Source of the DNA: CARZYU01 sp964370085
Lineage (GTDB): Bacteria; Bacillota_I; Bacilli_A; RF39; UBA660
Length of the DNA stretch: 20,547 bases
Assembly: GCA_964370085.1 (NCBI GenBank)
Contig: CAYJHI010000020.1
Span: 1 to 20,547, forward strand
Direction of reading: 5' to 3'
Shown: positions 1 through 8,588 of the stretch, piece after piece
Position numbering within the stretch: position 1 is the first letter of the stretch
How the letters are laid out: each line of letters opens with the position of its first letter
The notes under the pieces: model-generated
Database searches by the model: none
Told to the model about the DNA's origin: nothing
The model's input: only the letters and a program-made list of their open reading frames with translations
Translations under genes and position numbers: made by a program

Positions 1-26
1 GCACGATATTTAAATTTAGTATTCAT
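1..26 (-). CDS. 5' end of an unidentified gene, next in the polysaccharide operon (runs off the window)
   Basis: An ATG at 26-24 opens a frame that reads MNTKFKYR before the window ends. A strong Shine-Dalgarno sequence, AAGGAAGGG (42-34), sits 7 nt upstream, inside the last codons of the flippase gene, whose TAA (30-28) lies between the two. This is the tight spacing seen through the rest of the operon, so the gene is very probably co-transcribed with it. Eight codons are too few to assign a function; a further polysaccharide gene is a reasonable guess from position only. Confidence 0.7.
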
Positions 27-27
27 A

Positions 28-1422
28 TTATTTCCCTTCCTTATTAAAGAATTCACCAATTATGTAATGATAATTCAGTGCAAAGTAAATACTTATTCCT
101 AGTAATATTTGACTAATTAGTTTTGTATATACATTAGGTATTAGTAATCCTACTATATAAATTATAATAGCCATAATAGTTCCTTTTAGTAATGTTATAA
201 GTAAATCCTTTAACATTTTTTTATAGTTTATTTCTTTTCTTGTTTTTAATATTTGATAAAGCATTACCACAAACTCTGTTGATAAAGTTCCTATACACGC
301 TCCATATGATCCATACATTTCTATAAAAATTAAATTTAAAATTAAATTAATTAGAGCGCCTATAATTGTAGATGTAACATAAATTTTTTCTTTATCTTGT
401 GGTATTAAGTAATTAGTTCTGATAACATTAGTAATACCTGCGAATAAGACACTTGGTAGCAGTATTCTAATTATATCTGCTGTTTTTACAAACCCTTCTC
501 CAAAAAACACATTTGTAAAATCAGGTGCAATTACTAATAAACCTAATATAATGGGAATTACTAAAATAAATGTTAGTTTAAAGTTATCATTAATTTTTTT
601 GTTAACATCTTTTCTTGATAACTTACTCATGTATGGTAACATAACTGTTCCTAATGCTATTGATATTAATATAGGAATAGTTATAATTTTTTCAGCACTA
701 TCATAGTTTCCTAATTCAACATTATTAGCAATAAATCCTATCATTATTTTATCCATAATTCGATAAATACTATATGCTATTATAGGTATAAAAAAGATTG
801 TTATTGGTTTTAAGTGTTTAAGTACTTCTTTTGCTTTTACTTTTATAAACTTAATATATTTTTTTAACTGTAACCATAAATATATTTGACTTATTAAAGT
901 ACTAATACTCATTATTAAAATATAAATTACTAAATCATCAGCACTTTTTATAAAAATAAAGATGCAAATAAGAGTGAATATTTTAATAATAATATTTCTT
1001 ATAATTGTTAGTTTAAATTTTTCAATTCCAAAGAAAAACCAATTAACATCAAATGCAACAGATATTAAAAAGATACCTTGGTATATATATAAATGTTGAT
1101 ATTCACTATTAGATGATAGAATAAAAACAAGATATATTAATATACTTATACATGTTAATATGAGTTGTAATGAGTATATTTCAAAAAACTTTTTACTTCT
1201 ATCCTTTTCATTGCTTTTTGCTATTTCTCTAATACCATAGTTATTAATACCTAGAAGTGCAAATAACATGAAGTAATATACAATTGAATATGTATAAGAA
1301 TATAACCCAATATTTTCAACTCCTAATATTCTTGATATGTAAGGTGTAATAATTAGAGGAAAAATAATTGATAAAGCTTGATATAAAATACTGTACAAGA
1401 AGTTTTTATTTGTCTTGTTCAT
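28..1422 (-). CDS. Wzx-type polysaccharide flippase (MATE/MOP superfamily)
   Basis: This is a 464-residue integral membrane protein with hydrophobic segments along its whole length, as expected for the 12-14 helix polysaccharide transporter family. The N-terminus (NKNFLYSILYQALSIIFPLI, then TPYISRILG) is characteristic of Wzx/EpsK-type flippases, which move undecaprenyl-linked repeat units from the inner to the outer face of the membrane. Length is normal for the family (about 450-490). The ATG lies inside the pyruvyl transferase gene (17 bp overlap) behind a GGTGA ribosome site, which suggests translational coupling. Being next to a Wzy-like polymerase and glycosyltransferases supports a Wzx/Wzy-dependent pathway. 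The substrate cannot be read from the sequence. Confidence 0.9.
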   Translation of the reverse strand: MNKTNKNFLYSILYQALSIIFPLIITPYISRILGVENIGLYSYTYSIVYYFMLFALLGINNYGIREIAKSNEKDRSKKFFEIYSLQLILTCISILIYLVFILSSNSEYQHLYIYQGIFLISVAFDVNWFFFGIEKFKLTIIRNIIIKIFTLICIFIFIKSADDLVIYILIMSISTLISQIYLWLQLKKYIKFIKVKAKEVLKHLKPITIFFIPIIAYSIYRIMDKIMIGFIANNVELGNYDSAEKIITIPILISIALGTVMLPYMSKLSRKDVNKKINDNFKLTFILVIPIILGLLVIAPDFTNVFFGEGFVKTADIIRILLPSVLFAGITNVIRTNYLIPQDKEKIYVTSTIIGALINLILNLIFIEMYGSYGACIGTLSTEFVVMLYQILKTRKEINYKKMLKDLLITLLKGTIMAIIIYIVGLLIPNVYTKLISQILLGISIYFALNYHYIIGEFFNKEGK

Positions 1423-2533
1423 AATACTTCACCACATTGTTTTCTAAATATTCTTTTGATATTTTTTTCATTTTCTTCAATCTGTTTTCATAACGATGAT
1501 AATTAACTTCTTTTAAATAATTAAATTTATCATCAAAGTTATACGGAATTAAACGATCCGTTAGAGATAAATTATCTACTAGAGTTTGAACTCTGTCATC
1601 ATTTTCATACATTCCATGATTTTTAATTACATAAAAGTTTTTTCGATATATACTTGAGAATATAGTTCCATGAAATGAAGTTGTTAAAACTAACTTTGCT
1701 TGTTTAATTAAATTTAGATATACACTAGGATCTTCATGCTTTGGTAGTTTAAATCCAAACTTTTTAATTCCTTTTAAGTAAAAAGATTTAGTGCTCCAAG
1801 CAATTACTGGTAAGTTATATTTATCTGATATTTTCTTTACAAATTTACATATATCTTTATCAAATGAAGGACAATATAAGAAAATATAATCATGATTAAT
1901 TGCCTCTTTGTCTCTTATCTCTTCATAATCTTTTTCAGTTAATAGTAATGTTGGATCTAGTAGTACTGGCACTTTTTCATTTAATAATTCTTTTAACCAC
2001 ATTTGTCCATTTTTTTCTCTAATGGATAATGCATCAAATTTCTGTAAATAGTTTTTATATTTATTAATATCTTTCACATGATTTTCTAATCTTCTAGCAC
2101 CAAAACTCGGAGCATAGGCTACTCTTCTTGCTTTTGTTACCCAGTTTAAGAAATAAGCATCATCGCCATCTTTTATAGTCGTATTCCATATTTGATCAGA
2201 ACCTGCTATTACAGTGTGATAATTATCTTTTATTTCATTACTGTTTTTATATTTTTCTGATAACAAATAATTTTTATTCTTAAAATTTTCGTATTGATTA
2301 TTATTATATTCAATTTGTTTATGATGAGGAAAAATAATAATGTTTTTAATAATTTTTTTTAATGTGTTATTTTTATTAAAAACAGAGTATAGTTCTTGTT
2401 GTCCGGCATTAGAAAAATTGATTACTTCAACGTTAATCTTTTGGTTTTTAATATATTTAAACAATGCATACGTTTCTAACATCGATCCACAATTATAAGA
2501 ATTATGGAAAGTTATAATACCTACTTTTTTCAT
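1406..2533 (-). CDS. Polysaccharide pyruvyl transferase family protein (EpsI/CsaB-like)
   Basis: This 375-residue protein carries family signatures: an N-terminal nucleotide-fold start (KKVGIITFHNSYNCGSMLET, 2-21), AGSDQIWN (110-117), LLDPTLLL (191-198) and TTSFHGTIFS (284-293). Members transfer pyruvate from phosphoenolpyruvate to a sugar as a ketal, although some relatives act as glycosyl or other transferases. No signal peptide or membrane helix is seen, so it should act in the cytoplasm on the lipid-linked repeat unit. The ribosome site GAGGTGA overlaps the TGA stop of the preceding GT2 gene, 8 bp away. If active, it would give the polymer a negative charge. The family is certain; the acceptor sugar is unknown. 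Confidence 0.88.
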   Translation of the reverse strand: MKKVGIITFHNSYNCGSMLETYALFKYIKNQKINVEVINFSNAGQQELYSVFNKNNTLKKIIKNIIIFPHHKQIEYNNNQYENFKNKNYLLSEKYKNSNEIKDNYHTVIAGSDQIWNTTIKDGDDAYFLNWVTKARRVAYAPSFGARRLENHVKDINKYKNYLQKFDALSIREKNGQMWLKELLNEKVPVLLDPTLLLTEKDYEEIRDKEAINHDYIFLYCPSFDKDICKFVKKISDKYNLPVIAWSTKSFYLKGIKKFGFKLPKHEDPSVYLNLIKQAKLVLTTSFHGTIFSSIYRKNFYVIKNHGMYENDDRVQTLVDNLSLTDRLIPYNFDDKFNYLKEVNYHRYENRLKKMKKISKEYLENNVVKYYEQDK

Positions 2534-2541
2534 TTTTCACC

Positions 2542-3498
2542 TCACATTTTTGTAAATTCTAATGGTTGTTTTTTATTTCTTTTTATTATTAAAATTAAAT
2601 CTATTATTTTATATAATTTCAATTTTAACAACTGTAAAATTATTATTCTTTGTTTACTTTCGTTATTAGTATCTATCAATTTATGATAATCATTATATAG
2701 TTTTTGATAATATTGTTTCTTTTGTTTATAATCTTTTAAATAACTTATTTTAATTGCGATAGTTATTATTGCATTATTAGTTATATGTTTAATTAAATTA
2801 CTACTATTTTGTTTTGCAACATTATTCTTCTTTAAAAGATTAATTAATTCAGCACGAAATAACTTGTCTGATAAAAATATTTTTTCATTAAAAGTATTAG
2901 TTGCAGACATTTCATTATAACGATAATTGTATATACTGGAATTAATAAAATCATATTTGTTTGTGTTTAACATAGTTTCTATATTAAAAAGCATGTCTTC
3001 ACCATGAATTATTTTTTCTTGAAATTTTATTTTCTTTTGTTTCAAAAAAGAAGTTCGATATAATTTACCACAAACCGAAGTATAATTTCCTTTGCTTTTT
3101 TTTATACCTACGGTTCTTTCTAATAGCTCTATTATATTGTTTGTATTATCAGATTCATTTGTATAAATAATATCTTTATCACTTTCTAAATAGTTTTCAA
3201 TTTCTTTATACCATGTTCTTGATAACTTATCATCAGCATCAACAAACATTACCCATATTCCTTTAGCTTTATCAATACCAAAGTTTCTAGTATATGACAC
3301 TCCATGATTTTTATTATTATAAACAGTTACTTTTGTTTGGTGATTTTTAATCACTTCTTTAAAATTATCTGTTGAACCATCGTTAATAACAATTATTTCT
3401 ATTTCTTTATTATTTTTAATTGGTTTTAAAATAGAATCCAGACAGTTAGTAAGAAATTTTCCAGCATTGTAGACTGGTATAATGATTGATAGTTTCAT
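2542..3498 (-). CDS. GT2 family glycosyltransferase (EpsJ/EpsH-like)
   Basis: The protein has 318 residues. The GT-A fold is shown by KLSIIIPVYNAGKFL (2-16), VINDGSTDN (37-45), the segment HGVSYTRNFGIDKAKG (65-80) and the metal and nucleotide-sugar binding DADD (87-90). HGEDM further on is the typical acceptor-side/catalytic motif of this subgroup. It should add one sugar from a nucleotide donor to the lipid-linked oligosaccharide at the inner membrane face. The C-terminal part (about 200-318) is rich in Lys, Ile and Asn with amphipathic stretches, consistent with membrane association. It starts 3 bp after the polymerase/GT2 fusion, with AAGGGG 7 nt before the ATG, and ends with TGA. Donor and linkage cannot be predicted. 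Confidence 0.9.
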   Translation of the reverse strand: MKLSIIIPVYNAGKFLTNCLDSILKPIKNNKEIEIIVINDGSTDNFKEVIKNHQTKVTVYNNKNHGVSYTRNFGIDKAKGIWVMFVDADDKLSRTWYKEIENYLESDKDIIYTNESDNTNNIIELLERTVGIKKSKGNYTSVCGKLYRTSFLKQKKIKFQEKIIHGEDMLFNIETMLNTNKYDFINSSIYNYRYNEMSATNTFNEKIFLSDKLFRAELINLLKKNNVAKQNSSNLIKHITNNAIITIAIKISYLKDYKQKKQYYQKLYNDYHKLIDTNNESKQRIIILQLLKLKLYKIIDLILIIKRNKKQPLEFTKM

Positions 3499-3501
3499 AT
3501 T

Positions 3502-5580
3502 TTAACCCCTTCTTATTATTTTTTTTATTCTTTTTCTTAATTTATAATATTTACTTAAAAATTTATAGTTTCTATTAATTAATAAGTAAATGTAGATTGT
3601 TTGTTTGATATTTATTTTTTGCTTAGTTAATCCTTTTATTATTTTTTGAATAACTTTATCTTCTAAAACTTCTTTATATTGTTTTCCTTCTGTTAGTAAT
3701 GATAATTCTGATTCTATTAATTTAATTGTTTTAGAAACGAATATTTTATTACTAATTTTAACATTTTCTTTTAAGACTAATTTTTGAATATCAAATAATG
3801 ATTTATAGAATGATGTTATTTTTTTAGTTACTTTAGTTACATCTTTGCAAATACCCTCATTATTATCTAAGTAATGATAATAACTGTTTTTAGCTATATT
3901 TATCTTTTTAATTTTTAAAGTATATTGTACTAAAAATTTCATATCTTCCATATAAATTAAATTTGTGTCAAAACGAATGTGTTCTATTTTATCTCTTTGA
4001 AACAAACAACCATGTATATAGCCATTCATTGATCCATTAATTATACTTTTAATATTATTTTCTTCTTCTTGATAGCGAATATAAATATTTGTTTTATCTT
4101 TTTTTTCTAATTTATATGGACTTACAACCAAGTTATTATCTTTTGAAAGTAGCAATAGTTTTTCTATTAGATCTTTATCTATATAATCATCACTATCTAC
4201 AAATAATATATACTTTCCTTTTGCTAAATCTAAGCCTTTATTTCTCGCAGATGATACTCCACTATTATCTTGGTTTATTAATTTAATTCTTCTGTCATTA
4301 TAGTTTTCTTTTATTATGTTAATACTGTTATCTTTTGATCCATCATTAATAATTAATACTTCAATATTTTTATGTGTTTGCTCTATTACTGAATCAAGAC
4401 ATTTTTGAATAGTTTTTCTTGCATTGTACATAGGTATAATTATCGATACTAAATCTTCTTTTGTCTCTGTAATTATATTTAGAGATTTATTTTTTGTTTT
4501 TAATAATGTTATTAGTTGTAGTGCAATGATGAAGTTTTGATAATATAAAATATTATTTTCAAAAATACCATAGATTGAAAAAATAACAATTGCTAAATAA
4601 ATATAATAATTTTTCTTTAATAATTTGAAAGTCATAATATGAAGTGTTGTAGTAAACAAGAATGATATTATTCCATAACTATATAAGGTTGTTAAGTAAA
4701 TATTATCTACAGGCATTCCTACAGTTGGTGCTTGATAAAAGATACCTAATGTTCCATTTGTTATTTGATTATTCCAAAATACTGCACGATTTGATAATGT
4801 TTTATTAACTATGTTTTCATAATCATTACCAAATGTTAATGCTAATATAATAGAAAAAGCCAGAAAGAATAATGGAGCATATTTAAAGAAAAATTCTGAA
4901 AATTTATTTTTTAGAAGAATTGGAAACGCTATAAAAATTAGCATTGCCATCGATGTTATATATCCTGTTCTACTTAATGTTAATTCATATACTACTTGAA
5001 TTATAATAAAAAGAATTACTAGTAAAATTATTTTTTTATTCTTTACTATTGTATCTTTAAATTTTATTAGGAAGCTCAGTATTATTGGTACTAATGATAA
5101 ATAAACGGCATTAGTTCCTGTGAATCCTAAACTATATCTAGTAATTGTTATTCCGTCTTCTATTCTTGTTGAATTATGTGATGGAATTATACCAGTTGCA
5201 TTTAGAAGAACTGTTGTTATAAACAAAATAATACTACAGTAGAAAAAAATAGTTATAAATTTGTTTTTACTGTTATCAAATTTATAAAAGCATAAGGCAA
5301 ATATTAGTGCCATTGCAAAATCTAGTGTTGTGGAAAGAATAGTGACTATTCCTATTACCACTGCTAGAATCAGTGCTGTTATAAACGACTTTAAAGTTGC
5401 TTTAGTAAACAATAATATTAAGAAAGTAAGTAGTCCAACGATTACTAATAGAAATTCAAACTTAAAGAAATCATCTTTTACTAAGTATGACCATATACCA
5501 AGATATTTAAATAACAGACTTGAAAAGACAACTATACTAGCTATTATTTCAAATTTTAATTCTTTTATTTTAGTAATCAT
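3502..5580 (-). CDS. Fusion: Wzy-like O-antigen polymerase + GT2 glycosyltransferase
   Basis: This 692-residue protein has two parts. Residues 1 to about 362 form a polytopic membrane region (roughly ten hydrophobic segments) with features of O-antigen polymerases/ligases: LSRTGYITS (202-210), the loop SNRAVFWN (263-270) and VDNIYLTTLYSYGI (291-304). After a short KTKNKSLN-type linker, residues 377-692 form a complete GT2 domain: VSIIIPMYNA (378-387), INDGSKDNS (411-419), SGVSSARNKGLDLAKGKY (440-457), DSDD (462-465) and EDMKF (545-549). The polymerase would join repeat units outside the membrane while the GT2 domain builds them inside. These are usually separate proteins. Codons run through the junction without a stop. 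The start is supported by AAAGGGG before the ATG, 13 bp after the previous gene. Confidence 0.88.
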   Translation of the reverse strand: MITKIKELKFEIIASIVVFSSLLFKYLGIWSYLVKDDFFKFEFLLVIVGLLTFLILLFTKATLKSFITALILAVVIGIVTILSTTLDFAMALIFALCFYKFDNSKNKFITIFFYCSIILFITTVLLNATGIIPSHNSTRIEDGITITRYSLGFTGTNAVYLSLVPIILSFLIKFKDTIVKNKKIILLVILFIIIQVVYELTLSRTGYITSMAMLIFIAFPILLKNKFSEFFFKYAPLFFLAFSIILALTFGNDYENIVNKTLSNRAVFWNNQITNGTLGIFYQAPTVGMPVDNIYLTTLYSYGIISFLFTTTLHIMTFKLLKKNYYIYLAIVIFSIYGIFENNILYYQNFIIALQLITLLKTKNKSLNIITETKEDLVSIIIPMYNARKTIQKCLDSVIEQTHKNIEVLIINDGSKDNSINIIKENYNDRRIKLINQDNSGVSSARNKGLDLAKGKYILFVDSDDYIDKDLIEKLLLLSKDNNLVVSPYKLEKKDKTNIYIRYQEEENNIKSIINGSMNGYIHGCLFQRDKIEHIRFDTNLIYMEDMKFLVQYTLKIKKINIAKNSYYHYLDNNEGICKDVTKVTKKITSFYKSLFDIQKLVLKENVKISNKIFVSKTIKLIESELSLLTEGKQYKEVLEDKVIQKIIKGLTKQKINIKQTIYIYLLINRNYKFLSKYYKLRKRIKKIIRRG

Positions 5581-5593
5581 TATATACCCCTTT

Positions 5594-7759
5594 CTAGTTT
5601 AAATAATAGTTTTCTAAGTTTTTAGAAACTTCTTTAATATTAAAACCTTTTTTATCTAATTCTTTTTGAATAACTTTGCTTCTTTTATTTGTTATATTTT
5701 TTTCTATTTTGGAATAGTTTTTCTCTTCCATAGAAATAAATTTTATTGTATTAGAAATATCTGATGCTTTATCAACTGTTGTATTAGCAATTATTCTTAT
5801 TCCTGAATATTGTGCTTCTATTAGTGATAAACTTAATCCTTCATATAGTGATGGACAAATATATGTATCCAAAGCTGATAATATTTTATGACAATCCATT
5901 CTATTACCTAAGAAAATAACTTCTTTAGTTAAATTGTAACTATTAACTAATTTTATTAATTCTTCTTTTAAATAACCGTCTCCTACTAATACTAATTTAC
6001 TATTATTATTTTTAGTTTGATAGTATTGGAAAAAATCAATTAAATATTTGTGATTTTTTTCTTGTCTAAAGGCTCCTACTGTACCTATTAGTGTACAATC
6101 TTTGGGAACTTTTAATTCTTTTCTTATCTCTGTTCGATGTTTTTCATTATATAAATATTTTTCTGTTTCAATGGCATTTTTTATTATTTGAGCATTGTTA
6201 TAATTTTTTTCATATAACCATTTAGCAGAGGGAGTAGAACATGCTAAGAAGTTTGTTGCATACTTATTAATTTTGCTTTGTAAATATTTCTTATATATTT
6301 TTTCTATTTTATTATTTTTATTTTGAGTTGAATGAGAGTGGGCAATTCTTTTTTTTACTCTTGCTTTCTTAGCAGCTTTCATAACTATTCCTGTCACTTG
6401 ATCTAAGTGAGAGTGAACTATAGTAGTATTCAGTTCTTTGAATGCTTTTATTAATTTTTTTTTATAAACTAGTCCACCTGTTTTTGTTAAATAAGGAATG
6501 TATTTAATTCTTCCACCTAGTTTAATTATTTCTTTATCAAATATTCCTTTGTCACTAACTATAAAGTCAAACTGTATTTTTTTTCTATCTATGTTGCGAT
6601 ATAAATTCATAATAAGACATTCGGCTCCACCCATGTTCATAGCTCTTATTACTTGAGTTACTCTGATAGGTTTAGTTATCTTATATATATTATCAAATTT
6701 CGTTATAATATCATTAAAGGTAAATTGTTTAATATTAGTATCTAATTTTAACTGTTTATTCATAACTAATTTCATTTTATTTACTAATTGTTTTATATTA
6801 TCTTGTTCTATTACATAACCATTACGATTATTTATTACTAAATCTTTACTTCCTCTAGCAGGGGTTGTTATAACGGGGATTTTATTTGCAATTGCTTCAA
6901 TTATATTAACTGGTAATCCTTCTCTATAACTTGTTGAAATTAAGCTATTGGAAATATTTAATAATTCTGGTACATCTAAACGATATCCTAAAAAGTTAAT
7001 GTTATTAGTTAACTTTAAGCGCTTAACTTCTTCCTTTAACAGTTGTTCATTAGTACCACTTCCAACAATTAATAATTTAACTTTATTATTTTCTTTAATT
7101 ATTTCTTTTATAGCTTTTATACTCATAATTTGATTTTTATTATTATTTAATTCACCAATTTGAATAAAGATATAGTCTTTTTTAGTTATATTTAATTCTT
7201 TCATTAACTTGTTTTTTTCTTTAGTAGTTAATTTAGTATTATAACGATATTCTTCTATACCTACTCCTGGTACATAGTGAACATTAGTTTTAAATTTTCT
7301 TTTAGCAAGATGATAATCTTCTTTATTTATAGTTACTAACTCATCTGTGTATTTTGATAAGTGTTTTTCTATTGGATAATATAATAACCAATTTAATTTT
7401 GATGAATTTTTAAAGAAGTGAAAACCATGTGCTGTGTAAATTACTCTTGTTCCTTCTTTTCTAGCTTTTATGCTAGCAATTCTTGTTGTAACACTGGCCA
7501 TTGGTGTATGAGTATGTATTAAATCATATTTCTCTTCATTAATTATTTTTCTTAATTGCTTGATTGCTTTAATATTTTTAGTATTTATTGGACTTCTCTC
7601 AAAAGATACGGAATGTTTCTTATCACAATACTTTATTTTTTTATCAGTATTAGTTGCAACGTGTACTTCATATCCTTCATCTTTAAAATACTTTAAATAA
7701 GGTAAATGAAAGCGTTCAATATGAGTATCTACTGTAGCCGTAAATAATACTTTTTTCAT
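5594..7759 (-). CDS. Double GT4 glycosyltransferase (EpsD-like + EpsF-like fusion)
   Basis: The protein has 721 residues, nearly twice the usual GT4 length, because two complete GT-B enzymes are joined. The first (1 to about 362) begins KKVLFTATVDTHIERFHLPY and has THTPMAS (83-89), AHGFHFF (110-116) and the EX7E donor motif in YREGLPVNIIEAI (278-290). The second (about 365-721) begins RVTQVIRAMNMGGAE (366-380), a typical EpsF-type opening, and has QFDF (396-399), SHSTQ (475-479), VGAFRQEKNH (561-570) and a second EX7E in YEGLSLSLIEAQ (639-650). There is no linker. Both donor motifs are intact, so two successive sugars may be added by one polypeptide in the cytoplasm. It starts 2 bp after the sugar transferase gene and ends with TAG. 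Confidence 0.92.
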   Translation of the reverse strand: MKKVLFTATVDTHIERFHLPYLKYFKDEGYEVHVATNTDKKIKYCDKKHSVSFERSPINTKNIKAIKQLRKIINEEKYDLIHTHTPMASVTTRIASIKARKEGTRVIYTAHGFHFFKNSSKLNWLLYYPIEKHLSKYTDELVTINKEDYHLAKRKFKTNVHYVPGVGIEEYRYNTKLTTKEKNKLMKELNITKKDYIFIQIGELNNNKNQIMSIKAIKEIIKENNKVKLLIVGSGTNEQLLKEEVKRLKLTNNINFLGYRLDVPELLNISNSLISTSYREGLPVNIIEAIANKIPVITTPARGSKDLVINNRNGYVIEQDNIKQLVNKMKLVMNKQLKLDTNIKQFTFNDIITKFDNIYKITKPIRVTQVIRAMNMGGAECLIMNLYRNIDRKKIQFDFIVSDKGIFDKEIIKLGGRIKYIPYLTKTGGLVYKKKLIKAFKELNTTIVHSHLDQVTGIVMKAAKKARVKKRIAHSHSTQNKNNKIEKIYKKYLQSKINKYATNFLACSTPSAKWLYEKNYNNAQIIKNAIETEKYLYNEKHRTEIRKELKVPKDCTLIGTVGAFRQEKNHKYLIDFFQYYQTKNNNSKLVLVGDGYLKEELIKLVNSYNLTKEVIFLGNRMDCHKILSALDTYICPSLYEGLSLSLIEAQYSGIRIIANTTVDKASDISNTIKFISMEEKNYSKIEKNITNKRSKVIQKELDKKGFNIKEVSKNLENYYLN

Positions 7760-7761
7760 TA

Positions 7762-8466
7762 CTACCTACTTCCAATTAAGTTTTTATTTAACTTAATTAA
7801 ACCTTCGTTTGATAGTGCTTCTTTATTTACTTCAACTTTATATTGGAATACATCTCTTGGTTGATTTTTTAGAATTTGTATATCTTCTTGTATTCCATGT
7901 TTACCATTATCTACTCCACTTTTATCAAAGACTGTTTTAAATGTCCAGTAGATTACTTTTATATCAGTTATCAAAGAATAATTGTTTACATATTTTAAAT
8001 CAAGATTAATTCTTTCTAAAATATTTACATTGTTTCTTCCTTGTGCTTGTGCTAATCCTGTTATTCCAGGATAAACATCTAATCTTTGTTTTTGTTCTTC
8101 TGTAAAATTATTGTAATAATCTACTATCCATGGTCTTGGTCCAATGAAAGACATTTCTCCTTTAAAAATATTTATTATTTGTGGTAGCTCATCTAAAGAG
8201 GTTCTTCTAATAATTTTTCCTACTTTTGTTATTTCATCTTTATTAGATAAATTGTAGACATCATTATTTATTGTCATACTTCTGAATTTATATAAGTAAA
8301 ATATTTCCCCTTTATATCCTGTTCTTTTTTGTTTAAAGAAAATAGGTCTACCTGATTCAATTAATATTGCAATTGAAATAACTAACATTGGTATAAATAG
8401 TAATACTAGTATTACTATGGATATGACTATATCCATCATACGTTTCAGATAATAATATTTCTTCAT
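7762..8466 (-). CDS. Undecaprenyl-phosphate sugar phosphotransferase (EpsL/PglC-type)
   Basis: This is a 234-residue monotopic phosphoglycosyl transferase that starts the pathway by moving a phosphosugar from a UDP-sugar to undecaprenyl phosphate. A single N-terminal hydrophobic hairpin (12-36) precedes the conserved catalytic domain: KFRSM (60-64), the catalytic Asp-Glu in LDELPQ (91-96), FIGPRP (107-112) and YPGITGLAQ (132-140). It is the short form, lacking the extra helices of WbaP/WcaJ. About 40 C-terminal residues after the core (195-234) are less conserved in appearance. It is the first gene of the operon, behind a strong promoter and the ribosome site AAGGGGG 7 nt before the ATG. The first sugar is unknown. 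Confidence 0.93.
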   Translation of the reverse strand: MKKYYYLKRMMDIVISIVILVLLFIPMLVISIAILIESGRPIFFKQKRTGYKGEIFYLYKFRSMTINNDVYNLSNKDEITKVGKIIRRTSLDELPQIINIFKGEMSFIGPRPWIVDYYNNFTEEQKQRLDVYPGITGLAQAQGRNNVNILERINLDLKYVNNYSLITDIKVIYWTFKTVFDKSGVDNGKHGIQEDIQILKNQPRDVFQYKVEVNKEALSNEGLIKLNKNLIGSR

Positions 8467-8492
8467 TTTATAACCCCCTTGTTATGGTGCCT

Positions 8493-8521
8493 ATTATATC
8501 ACAAAATTCTTTAAAAAGCAA
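8493..8521 (-). promoter_or_regulatory. Promoter of the exopolysaccharide operon
   Basis: Read on the minus strand, -35 TTGCTT (8521-8516) and -10 TATAAT (8498-8493) are separated by exactly 17 bp, with TGA immediately before the -10, which makes an extended -10 element. The predicted start is near 8486, leaving a 20-nt leader that holds AAGGGGG (8480-8474). The 8467-8573 gap otherwise holds only the preceding terminator; no gene or clear operator palindrome is seen. Confidence 0.85.
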
Positions 8522-8563
8522 GAAAATTAGTGTTTCGAGGTCTAAAATAGTTGTTTTAAAAAC

Positions 8564-8588
8564 AAAAAAAGCACTACTGTGCTTCTTT
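8564..8588 (-). terminator. Rho-independent terminator overlapping the CapA-family stop codon
   Basis: On the minus strand a perfect AAGCAC/GTGCTT stem (8584-8579 with 8574-8569) closes a 4-nt loop and is followed by seven T (8570-8564). One G-T and three A-T pairs can extend the stem to about 10 bp. The gene's TAG stop (8576-8574) sits in the loop and stem, so the hairpin is formed partly by the last codons. It separates the mixed operon from the polysaccharide operon. Confidence 0.88.

Noticed and set aside
2504..2686. Plus-strand open frames, for example here and at 4089-4286, 10223-10507, 15088-15387 and 17783-18100
   Set aside because: Each lies opposite a well-supported minus-strand gene, lacks a ribosome site and has low-complexity hydrophobic or Ser-rich composition typical of antisense frames.
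6650..6690. Fusion junction of the two GT4 domains as a frameshift or sequencing artefact
   Set aside because: The frame is continuous with family-like residues on both sides and no ribosome site or ATG-like remnant; a second, unrelated fusion in the next gene makes condensation of the locus more likely.
8467..8563. Riboswitch or long regulatory leader before the polysaccharide operon
   Set aside because: The promoter start near 8486 leaves only about 20 nt of leader, too short for a riboswitch or attenuator.
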